A stretch of 30,130 bases of DNA from Planctomycetota bacterium. Its GTDB lineage: Bacteria; Planctomycetota; Phycisphaerae; FEN-1346. Location of the stretch: positions 1 through 30,130 of the forward strand of contig JAPLMO010000334.1 in NCBI GenBank assembly GCA_026386995.1, written 5' to 3'. The notes under the pieces are model-generated. The model searched no databases. It worked only from the letters and a program-made list of their open reading frames with translations, and was not told the origin of the DNA. Each line of letters opens with the position of its first letter. Position 1 is the stretch's first letter. Below, in pieces: positions 23,188 to 30,130 of the stretch. The position numbers were made by a program, and so were the translations under genes.

Positions 23188-25266
23188 GTGACTAAACTCA
23201 GCGACAGCGTTCAGTACCTCAAAGGCGTCGGGCCGAAACGGGCGGCGCTGCTGGCCGGCCTGGGCATCCGCAACATCGGCGATGCGCTGCGGTTCTTTCC
23301 GCGCAAGCACATCGACCGCGGTGACATCGTGCCGATCCGCCAGGTGCGGCCCGGGCAGGATGTGGCCGTGCGGGCGACGATCCTCGAGATGCGGGCCCCA
23401 CGCTGGGGCGACCGGCTGGAGGCGATGATCCAGGACTCCAGCGGCACGATGCGCGTCATCTGGTTCCATGCGCGGTTTCTCGTCCAGTCCCTCGCAACGG
23501 GCGCCGAGTACATCTTCTACGGCCGCGCCGGCGAGTACCGCGGCCGCCTCCAGTTGCAGCACCCGAAATTCGATCGCGTCGCCGCAGGCCAGGCGGCCGA
23601 CGACGGCGACCGCATTCTCGTCGAGTACCCGGCCACCGAGGGGCTCGGGCAGCCGTCGCTTCAGGCGATGGTCCGCGAGGCGCTGCGCGTGGGCCTGCCC
23701 CTGGCCAGGGAGACCCTGCCGGAGGAGATGCGCCGGCGACTGCGCCTGACGGACCTGGCCGACGCGCTGCGGATGATACACCTGCCGCGCTCCATGCTTG
23801 AGGTGCGCGAGGCGCGGCGGCGGCTGGTCTTCGGCGAGTTCTTCCTGATGGAACTGGCGGTGGCCCTGCGGCGAAGGAGCGCCTTGTCTTCGCACAACGC
23901 CCCGCCCGTCCCCGTGAGCGACAAGGTGGACGAGCGCATCCGCGCGCGCTTTCCGTTCCGGTTCACCGCCGCGCAGGACCGCGTGATCGCCGAGATCCGC
24001 GGCGACCTGGGCCGCGACCGCCCGATGACGCGCCTCCTCCAGGGCGACGTGGGCTGCGGCAAGACGGCCGTGGCGCTCTACGCGGCGTTGGCGGCCGTGG
24101 CGGCGGGGTACCAGGCGGCCATCATGGCCCCGACCGAAATCCTCGCCACGCAGCACTACCACAGCGTCCAGAAGTACCTCGTGGGCAGCCGCGTCCGGTG
24201 GGCACTGCTGGTGGGCGGCTTGGGCGCGGCGGAGCGGCGGCGGGTCCTCCGGCGCATCCGGAGCGGAGACGCCGACATCATCGTCGGCACGCACGCTCTG
24301 TTGGAGCAGGACGTGACGTTCTCGCGCCTCGGCCTCGTGGTCATCGACGAGCAACACAAGTTCGGCGTCCTCCAGCGGGCCGAGGTCAAGTGGCAGCCGG
24401 CGGCGGACAACCCGAACCTCCAGCCGCATTACCTCGTCATGACCGCGACGCCCATCCCGCGGACCCTGGCCCTGACGGTCTTCGGGGACCTCGACGTCTC
24501 GACGATCGACGAGATGCCCCCCGGCCGCACCCCGGTCGAGACGTGGTGGGTGCGCCCGGACGAACGCCAGAAGGCCTACGCGGCCGTGCGCAGGGAACTC
24601 AAGGCCGGGCGGCAGGCGTTCATCGTCTGCCCGCTGGTCGAAGAAAGCGAGACGGGCGATCTGAAGGCCGCCACCCAGGAGGCCGCGCGGCTCCAGGCGG
24701 AGGTTTTCAGCGAGTTTCGCGTCGGCCTGCTACACGGCCGCATGAAACCCCAGGAGAAGGAATCCGTGATGGAGCGGTTCCGGCGCGGCGAGGTCCACGT
24801 CCTGGTTTCGACGGTGGTGATCGAAGTCGGAGTGGACGTTCCGAACGCAAGTGTTATGATAGTGGAGCACGCGGAGCGGTTCGGCCTGGCGCAGTTGCAC
24901 CAGTTGCGGGGCCGCATCGGCCGCGGGGCCGCCAAGAGCGTGTGCCTGCTGATGGGCGAGCCCGCAACGCCGGAGGCCCAGCGACGCCTTCAGGTGATGT
25001 GCGAGACAGCCGACGGCTTCCGCATCGCCGAGGAAGACCTCAGGCTGCGCGGGCCGGGCGAGTTCTTCGGCACGCGGCAGCACGGCATGCCGGAACTCTT
25101 GATCGGCAACATCATTGAGGATTACGATCTGCTGCGACTGGCGCGCAACGAGGCGTTCGCGTGGATCGAAAAGGACCCGGCGCTCGCCACGCCCGACTCG
25201 GAACCGATACGCCGGGCTCTGGTTAAGCGATTCAAGGACACGATGCGACTGATCGAAGTCGGGTGA
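23188..25266 (+). CDS. recG: ATP-dependent DNA helicase RecG
   Basis: A 692-residue superfamily 2 helicase of normal length that regresses stalled replication forks and processes Holliday junctions. The N-terminal wedge region contains [20 protein letters not shown] and an OB-fold ([13 protein letters not shown]). The helicase core has Walker A GDVGCGKT from residue 286, DEQH at 387-390 in the RecG form [26 protein letters not shown], and the [13 protein letters not shown] and QLRGRIGRG motifs. It starts at GTG 23188 with only a weak ribosome site. hisI follows 13 bases after its stop, so the two are probably cotranscribed. Confidence 0.96.
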   Translation: MTKLSDSVQYLKGVGPKRAALLAGLGIRNIGDALRFFPRKHIDRGDIVPIRQVRPGQDVAVRATILEMRAPRWGDRLEAMIQDSSGTMRVIWFHARFLVQSLATGAEYIFYGRAGEYRGRLQLQHPKFDRVAAGQAADDGDRILVEYPATEGLGQPSLQAMVREALRVGLPLARETLPEEMRRRLRLTDLADALRMIHLPRSMLEVREARRRLVFGEFFLMELAVALRRRSALSSHNAPPVPVSDKVDERIRARFPFRFTAAQDRVIAEIRGDLGRDRPMTRLLQGDVGCGKTAVALYAALAAVAAGYQAAIMAPTEILATQHYHSVQKYLVGSRVRWALLVGGLGAAERRRVLRRIRSGDADIIVGTHALLEQDVTFSRLGLVVIDEQHKFGVLQRAEVKWQPAADNPNLQPHYLVMTATPIPRTLALTVFGDLDVSTIDEMPPGRTPVETWWVRPDERQKAYAAVRRELKAGRQAFIVCPLVEESETGDLKAATQEAARLQAEVFSEFRVGLLHGRMKPQEKESVMERFRRGEVHVLVSTVVIEVGVDVPNASVMIVEHAERFGLAQLHQLRGRIGRGAAKSVCLLMGEPATPEAQRRLQVMCETADGFRIAEEDLRLRGPGEFFGTRQHGMPELLIGNIIEDYDLLRLARNEAFAWIEKDPALATPDSEPIRRALVKRFKDTMRLIEVG

Positions 25267-25279
25267 CGAAAGGATTGCC

Positions 25280-25663
25280 ATGCAAGAACTGCTGCGTTCG
25301 CTGAAGATCGACACGGGCGGCCTCGTGCCCGTCATCTCCCAGGACGTCGAGAACGACGAGGTCCTGATGGTCGCGTGGATGAACGCCGAGGCCCTGCGGC
25401 TGACCGTGAAAACGGGCGTCGCGCACTACTATTCGCGCAGCCGCCAGAAACTCTGGCGCAAGGGCGAAGAGAGCGGCCACGTCCAGAAAGTCCGCGAAAT
25501 CCGCACCGATTGCGACAAAGACGTCCTCCTGATAAAGGTTGAACAGACGGGCGGCGCATGCCACACCGGGTACCGCTCGTGCTTCTCGTGGGTCCTGAAG
25601 GACGAGAAGTGGGTCGAGGACGGCAACAAGGTGTTCGACCCGAAGCAGAAGTACGGCAAGTAG
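25280..25663 (+). CDS. hisI: Phosphoribosyl-AMP cyclohydrolase
   Basis: Third step of histidine biosynthesis: opens the purine ring of phosphoribosyl-AMP. It is 127 residues long, the stand-alone HisI form without a HisE domain. Visible are [15 protein letters not shown], the metal site DCDKD in [22 protein letters not shown], and the later cysteine of YRSCF. AAAGGA precedes the ATG. It is placed between recG and a radical SAM gene rather than in a his operon. Confidence 0.96.
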   Translation: MQELLRSLKIDTGGLVPVISQDVENDEVLMVAWMNAEALRLTVKTGVAHYYSRSRQKLWRKGEESGHVQKVREIRTDCDKDVLLIKVEQTGGACHTGYRSCFSWVLKDEKWVEDGNKVFDPKQKYGK

Positions 25664-25664
25664 C

Positions 25665-27155
25665 GTGCCCACTATGACATGGAAACGCGCGCTCCTGGTG
25701 TACCCCTACAGCCCCTCGAAAAAGAGCGAGCAACTCTACGGGGGCCTGGCGATCATCAACCCGATCGGCCTGGAGGTGGTCGCCGCGCGCCTGAAGCCCG
25801 TCGTCAACGAACTTCTCCTCGTCGACATGCGCCTGGAGAAAGAACCGCTGGCCGACATCATCCGCCGCTTCCGGCCCGACCTTATCGGTATCTCCATCAA
25901 CTGGGGCCGCGACGAGTTCGTCGACTCTCTCGTGCACGCCCTGCCCCAGGACGTGACGCTCGTCGTGGGCGGCCTGTACGCCACGCGCGAGTCGGAGGAC
26001 GTTCTGGGCGAGTTCCCCGAGATCGACATCCTCGCCCTCGGCTACGGCGAGGACAGCCTGCGCGAACTCGTCGAGAAAGGCTCGCCCGAGGGCGTCTCCG
26101 GCCTCTGGTTCCGCAAGCAGTCCGGCGCCTACCCGCCGGGGCTGGCCCGCGACGGACTGCCCACGATGGGCGGCCCGCTCGTTAAGAACCCCCTGCGGCA
26201 CACGGTCGACGTCTCGCACTTCCACCTCGACCGCTCGGTCCGCCGCTACGAGTACCCGTGGCTGACCCTGAAGGGCGACAACATCATCACGAGCCTCGGG
26301 TGCCCGATGGTCTGCGCCTTCTGCAAGTGGCGCGAGAACATCTTCGGCGAGGTCCAGCCGTGGATCGCCCGCGAGCCCGAAGACGTCGTGGAGGAACTGG
26401 CCCAGACCGACGCCGACATCGTCCACATCGTCGACGCGAACTTCGCCCACGACCTTAAACGCGTCGAAAAGATCTGCGACCTCTTGATCGACCGCAACAT
26501 CCGCCACCTCTACGCCTGCGAAATCCGCGTCAACGCCCTCTGGAAGGACCCCGCCCTGGTCAAAAAAATGGAGCAGGCGGGCTTCTTCATGTTCATGGTG
26601 GGCATCGAGTCGTACCAGCCGCGCCTCTTGAAGGCCATGCGCAAAGGGTACACCGTCAAGATGTGCCGCGAGGCATTCCGGAACCTCTCGCACACCAATA
26701 TCCTGACGCTCGGGAACTTTCTCATCGGCAACCCCGGCGAGACCGCGGCCGAGATGCTGGGCGTCGCCGACTTCGCCGCCGATATCGGCCTGGACTTCAT
26801 CAGCCCCAACAAAATCTACGCCTATGCCAACACCGACTTCGAGCAGTGGATCCTGAAGCAGCCGGGCTACCGCGTCGAGGGCCGCCGCCGCTACGTCGTC
26901 AGCGACCAGTTCGGCGTCGACGACCTCAGACGCATCCAGGCCCGGATCATGCTGCGGTTCCTCCGCAAGCATCCCCCGTGGATCGCCTACCGCAAGGCCC
27001 TGGCCCACCCGATGGTCGAAAAACTCGGCCGCCGGCGCATCCGCATGGCCATGCTGCACAGCCTGTGGAACCACATCGCCGACCCGAACTTCCGGCGGCG
27101 GGCCCTGAAGAAACTGGCCAAGCGCTTCGGCCGCTCCGGCAAGGCGGCGTCGTAA
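25665..27155 (+). CDS. B12-binding-domain radical SAM protein
   Basis: A 496-residue enzyme. The N-terminal cobalamin-binding-like domain shows LLVYPYSPSKKSEQLYGGLA, LIGISINWGRDEF, LVVGGLYATRESEDVL and ALGYGEDSL. The radical SAM motif is C213-x3-C217-x2-C220 (CPMVCAFC), followed by IVDANFAHDLKRVEKI and MVGIESYQPRLLKAMRKG. The C-terminus is basic. It starts at GTG 25665, one base after the hisI stop, or ATG 25674; neither has a strong ribosome site, consistent with coupling to hisI. It is not closely similar to the radical SAM enzyme at 6125. The substrate is unknown. Confidence 0.88.
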   Translation: MPTMTWKRALLVYPYSPSKKSEQLYGGLAIINPIGLEVVAARLKPVVNELLLVDMRLEKEPLADIIRRFRPDLIGISINWGRDEFVDSLVHALPQDVTLVVGGLYATRESEDVLGEFPEIDILALGYGEDSLRELVEKGSPEGVSGLWFRKQSGAYPPGLARDGLPTMGGPLVKNPLRHTVDVSHFHLDRSVRRYEYPWLTLKGDNIITSLGCPMVCAFCKWRENIFGEVQPWIAREPEDVVEELAQTDADIVHIVDANFAHDLKRVEKICDLLIDRNIRHLYACEIRVNALWKDPALVKKMEQAGFFMFMVGIESYQPRLLKAMRKGYTVKMCREAFRNLSHTNILTLGNFLIGNPGETAAEMLGVADFAADIGLDFISPNKIYAYANTDFEQWILKQPGYRVEGRRRYVVSDQFGVDDLRRIQARIMLRFLRKHPPWIAYRKALAHPMVEKLGRRRIRMAMLHSLWNHIADPNFRRRALKKLAKRFGRSGKAAS

Positions 27156-27166
27156 TAGGTTTTTCC

Positions 27167-27195
27167 TTGACGCTCGGCGCAAGGCGGCCTCTAAT
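27167..27195 (+). promoter_or_regulatory. Predicted sigma70-type promoter
   Basis: TTGACG (27167-27172), a 17-base spacer and TCTAAT (27190-27195); both hexamers match the consensus at 5 of 6 positions. The leader of about 55 bases leads to the strong ribosome site of the proline-rich TPR gene. Confidence 0.6.
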
Positions 27196-27256
27196 AAAAC
27201 CCGTGGACTGAGCCGCACTGATTGGCAGTGCATCTCACCGGAGGGAGGGAGTTCCC

Positions 27257-28609
27257 ATGTATCGTTTGCTCGCGGTTTCAGCAGTAATTCTGGCCTTTGC
27301 CGCCTGGAGCGCGGCCCCCGCGCTGGCCCAGGCCGGCGGCGATTATCAACTGCCGCCCATCAAATTGAAGCCGGATCGCCCAACGACGGCCAAGCCGATC
27401 CCGCCGACTCCGGACGACCGCACGCCGCCGCCGTCGGCCGAGAAACCGCCGGAACCGACGCCTCCACCCACTCCGCCGACGCCGCCGCCGACTCCAACTC
27501 CTCCGCCGACACCCACGCCGCCACCATCGCTGCCGCCTGCGCCGCCTTCTCCGCCGCCGACACCAATGCTGCCGCCTACTCCGCCGGCACCGGCGCCGAC
27601 TCCAACTCCGCCGACGCCGACACCTCCGCCGTCGCTGCCGCCCGCGCCGCCGGCCGAGAAGCCGGTCCCGGCCAAGGCTCCCGCAAAGGAGACCGCTCCG
27701 GACGCCGAGAAGCCGGCCCCCAAGGCCCCGGCCCCGATCGAGACGCTGGTTGAACCCGCCCCGATCGCCAAGCCGCTGAAGACGTCGCCCGCGGCCGATG
27801 CGCCGCTGCCACCTCTGCCGCCCATGCCGCCCGACCTGGCCCGCGAACTGCGCCAGACGCCCCCGGGCGCGCTGACACAGCCCGCCAAGGAAGCCAAGGC
27901 CGAAGCGCTCCAGCAAGAGATGATGGAGGCACAGGTCCGCCCCACGCCCAGGGAAACCAACCTGACCGGCATGGGCGAAGTCGGCCTGGCCGAGGAAGTC
28001 GTCCGCGCCCGAAAGGCATACAACCGCGCTCTGCTGACCATGAAAGACTTCTACTCATCGCGCGGCACGGCGGTGAAACTCGGGTGGGTGGAGTCCGAAC
28101 TCGATGCCTTCGAACACGTGCCGAAGATGCAGTACCTGACGGTCGCTGAAATGGCCGGCCCGAACCTCCGGCCCATCCGCCGCATCGAGGCCGCAGACCA
28201 ACTCTACGAAGAAGGCTTGCAGTACAAGAATTACCCGGCGATGCCCTTCCCGGTCTCCAACCCCGGCAAAGACGCCTACCTGAAGAGGGCGCTCGAGAAG
28301 TTCCAGACCATCATCGAGAAGTACCCCGAGAGCGACAAGATCGATGACGCCGCCTTCCGGATGGGCGAGATCTATGGCGGCTGGTACTTCAACGACTTCG
28401 CCCGCGCGGTCGAATGCTACACGCGGTGCTGGGAATGGAACCCGAAGACCGACCTGCCGGCCGTCTTCAACGCCGCCAAGATCTACGATGAGAAACTCAA
28501 CAACCGCACCAAGGCGGTGGAACTGTACAACCGCGTCGTCACCGAATACCCGAACGAGGAACTTCAGAAGCAGGCCGTCGATCGCATCAAGGCCCTCACG
28601 GGCAAGTGA
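27257..28609 (+). CDS. Secreted proline-rich TPR protein
   Basis: A 450-residue protein with a signal peptide cleaved probably after ALA24. A long Pro/Thr-rich region (about 52-135) contains an internal near-duplication (TPTPPPSLPPAPP occurs twice). A charged linker (about 135-250) follows, then a helical C-terminus with TPR/BamD-like repeats from about 310: YLKRALEKFQTIIEKYPES, DDAAFRMGEIYGGWYFND and KAVELYNRVVTEYPNEEL. The architecture suggests a periplasmic scaffold spanning or entering the wall with a TPR interaction module at its end. The ribosome site GGAGGGAGGGAG is strong. Its stop overlaps the ispF start by one base (TGATG). Confidence 0.85.
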   Translation: MYRLLAVSAVILAFAAWSAAPALAQAGGDYQLPPIKLKPDRPTTAKPIPPTPDDRTPPPSAEKPPEPTPPPTPPTPPPTPTPPPTPTPPPSLPPAPPSPPPTPMLPPTPPAPAPTPTPPTPTPPPSLPPAPPAEKPVPAKAPAKETAPDAEKPAPKAPAPIETLVEPAPIAKPLKTSPAADAPLPPLPPMPPDLARELRQTPPGALTQPAKEAKAEALQQEMMEAQVRPTPRETNLTGMGEVGLAEEVVRARKAYNRALLTMKDFYSSRGTAVKLGWVESELDAFEHVPKMQYLTVAEMAGPNLRPIRRIEAADQLYEEGLQYKNYPAMPFPVSNPGKDAYLKRALEKFQTIIEKYPESDKIDDAAFRMGEIYGGWYFNDFARAVECYTRCWEWNPKTDLPAVFNAAKIYDEKLNNRTKAVELYNRVVTEYPNEELQKQAVDRIKALTGK

Positions 28610-29097
28610 TGAATCCGCCAACACGAGTCGGTATCGGCTTTGACATTCATCGCCTGGTGGCAGGCCGCCGCCTCGTGCTGGCGGGCGTCGATGTGCCCCA
28701 CGACCGCGGAGCCCTCGCCCACAGCGACGGCGACGTGGTCCTCCACGCTGTGGCCGACGCCATGCTCGGCGCCGCCGGCCTCGGCGACCTCGGCGAACAT
28801 TTTCCCGACACCGACCCGGCTTGGAAGGACGCCGCCAGTTCCGATATCGTGGACCGCGTGTACCAGATGATCAAGGCGGCGGGGTGGCGGGTCGTCAACG
28901 TCGACGTCAACATCCTGCTGGAGAAGCCGAAACTCGTGCCGCATAAAAGGCAGATGCGGGCCCGTCTGCACGAACTGCTTTGGACCGAGGCGCCGTCGGA
29001 CGTGAGCGTGAAGGCCCGGACGATGGAAGGCCTAGGCCCCATCGGCGCCGGCGAGGCCGTGGCGGCCCAGGCCGTCGTGATGCTCGGGCGCGTTTGA
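28609..29097 (+). CDS. ispF: 2-C-methyl-D-erythritol 2,4-cyclodiphosphate synthase
   Basis: Fifth enzyme of the non-mevalonate (MEP) isoprenoid pathway; releases CMP to form the cyclodiphosphate. The protein has 162 residues. Zinc ligands D12 and H14 (GIGFDIHRL) and H46 (VVLHAVADAMLGA) are present, as are GDLGEHFPD and the C-terminal SVKARTMEGLGPIGAGEAV substrate loop. Start ATG 28609 overlaps the previous stop; a GTG at 28606 is the alternative. A hairpin with a T-run follows the stop. Confidence 0.96.
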   Translation: MNPPTRVGIGFDIHRLVAGRRLVLAGVDVPHDRGALAHSDGDVVLHAVADAMLGAAGLGDLGEHFPDTDPAWKDAASSDIVDRVYQMIKAAGWRVVNVDVNILLEKPKLVPHKRQMRARLHELLWTEAPSDVSVKARTMEGLGPIGAGEAVAAQAVVMLGRV

Positions 29098-29104
29098 AGT
29101 TTCA

Positions 29105-29141
29105 TGGTTAGCCGCCCATCTTGATGGGCGCGTGTTTTTTT
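29105..29141 (+). terminator. Dispersed palindrome copy B, acting as possible terminator of ispF
   Basis: Bases 29105-29136 are identical to the inverse of 14061-14092. Here the perfect stem CGCCCATC/GATGGGCG is followed, after CGTG, by seven T (29135-29141), so this copy could work as a Rho-independent terminator. Copy A lacks the T-run. The cysS ribosome site follows directly. Confidence 0.6.
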
Positions 29142-29153
29142 ACGAGGCTCAAC

Positions 29154-30130
29154 GTGGCGCTTAAGCCCAACAACTTACACGTATACAACACGCTCACGCG
29201 GTCGAAGGAGCGTTTCGAGCCCCTCGACCCGCCGCACGTCGGCATGTACGTGTGCGGCCCGACCGTTTACGGCGACGCCCACATCGGCCACGCCAAAAGT
29301 TACGTCTCGTTCGACGTCATCGTCCGGTACCTGCGGTATCTGGGGTACAACGTCCGCTACGTTCAGAACATCACCGACGTGGGCCACCTGACCGACGACG
29401 CCGACCAGGGCGAAGACAAGGTCGAGCGCAAGGCCAAGGCCGAGCGCGTCCACCCGATGCAGATCGCCCAAAAGTTCACGTGGAGTTACTTCGAGGACAT
29501 GGCGCGGCTGAACGTGCTGAAGGCCGACATCCAGCCGTTCGCCTCGGGCCACATCATCGAGCAGATCGAACTGGTGAAGCGCCTCATCGCCGCCGGCCAC
29601 GCCTACGAGGCCGCCGGCAACGTCTACTTCGACGTCGCCAGTTGGCCGAAGTACGGCAAACTCTCGGGCCGCAGTGTCGATGAGATGGTCTCCGGCACGC
29701 GCGTCGAGACGGCCGCCGATAAGCGCGCCCCCGCCGACTTCGCCCTCTGGAAACGCGCCGAGCCCGGCCACATCATGCAATGGCCCAGCCCGTGGGGCAA
29801 CGGCTACCCCGGCTGGCACCTTGAGTGCTCCGCGATGAGCATGAAGTACCTGGGGGAATCGTTCGACATCCACGGCGGCGGCATGGAGAACCAGTTCCCC
29901 CACCACGAGGACGAGATCGCCCAGGCCGAGGCCGCCACCGGCAAACCGTTCGTCAAGTACTGGCTCCACAACAACATGGTGACCGTGAACGGCCAGAAGA
30001 TGGGCAAGAGTCTGGGGAACTTTATCACGCTTAAAGATGCGTACCAGAAATGGGACCCGATGGTGCTGCGGCTGTTCATCCTCCAGAGCCATTACCGCAG
30101 CCCGCTGGACTTTTCGGACGAGGCGCTGGA
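29154..30130 (+). CDS. cysS: Cysteinyl-tRNA synthetase (3' partial)
   Basis: Class I synthetase that charges tRNA-Cys; about 325 residues are present before the right edge. The HIGH motif is at 43-46 (GDAHIGH), the zinc site comprises C34 ([10 protein letters not shown]), the cysteine of WHLECSAMS and the histidines of FPHHEDE, and the second signature is KMGKS at 282-286 in place of the usual KMSKS. The start GTG 29154 has GAGG 6 bases upstream. It follows ispF, a common pairing. The anticodon-binding domain lies beyond the window. Confidence 0.95.
   Translation, partial: MALKPNNLHVYNTLTRSKERFEPLDPPHVGMYVCGPTVYGDAHIGHAKSYVSFDVIVRYLRYLGYNVRYVQNITDVGHLTDDADQGEDKVERKAKAERVHPMQIAQKFTWSYFEDMARLNVLKADIQPFASGHIIEQIELVKRLIAAGHAYEAAGNVYFDVASWPKYGKLSGRSVDEMVSGTRVETAADKRAPADFALWKRAEPGHIMQWPSPWGNGYPGWHLECSAMSMKYLGESFDIHGGGMENQFPHHEDEIAQAEAATGKPFVKYWLHNNMVTVNGQKMGKSLGNFITLKDAYQKWDPMVLRLFILQSHYRSPLDFSDEAL

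Noticed and set aside
25332..27233. 633-codon minus-strand open frame
   Set aside because: It is opposite hisI and the radical SAM gene and shows no recognisable domain.
27278..28041. Arg- or Gly-rich minus-strand open frames
   Set aside because: Produced by the antisense of the Pro/Thr-rich repeat; no ribosome site or family resemblance.

Overview
The window looks like a chromosomal segment of a GC-rich bacterium, most likely a Planctomycetota member (Phycisphaerae-like). The clues are a large secreted haem protein related to hydrazine synthase alpha with a fused formylglycine-generating-enzyme domain, a single-chain SecDF, a TPR protein carrying two RNA polymerase alpha-CTD-like domains, secreted HEAT and TPR proteins, and many small palindromic repeats between genes. 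This placement rests on gene content recalled from these groups; no 16S or marker gene is present. Nothing looks like a prophage, CRISPR array or integrative element.

Layout. (1) 1-3033, minus: 3'-truncated HzsA-like dihaem protein. (2) 3363-7588, plus: a surface-glycan-type operon of methyltransferase, GT2 glycosyltransferase, zinc-ribbon methyltransferase and B12-binding radical SAM enzyme, mostly joined by 4-base stop/start overlaps. (3) 7771-18553, minus: LysM membrane protein, SecDF, YajC, Tgt, a SpoIID-like lipoprotein, QueH, the TPR/alpha-CTD protein, a histone-deacetylase-family amidohydrolase and a small membrane protein. Tgt-YajC-SecDF is the classical order, and Tgt and QueH both serve queuosine synthesis. 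(4) 18756-30130, plus: HEAT-repeat lipoprotein, large GT-B glycosyltransferase, universal stress protein, RecG, HisI, a second radical SAM enzyme, a secreted proline-rich TPR protein, IspF and the start of CysS.

The most distinctive layer is between the genes. At least five kinds of small palindrome occur, several as paired hairpins resembling REPINs, and one carries the GTAG tetranucleotide typical of RAYT-mobilised REPs. Some have reshaped genes: the HEAT gene's stop codon lies in a REP, the SpoIID-like gene is cut short where a palindrome begins, and QueH has a 7-base repeat tract just upstream and no ATG, GTG or TTG ahead of its first cysteine motif. The TPR/tandem alpha-CTD protein, with its own likely promoter and a strong ribosome binding site, is the best candidate for a little-described regulator.
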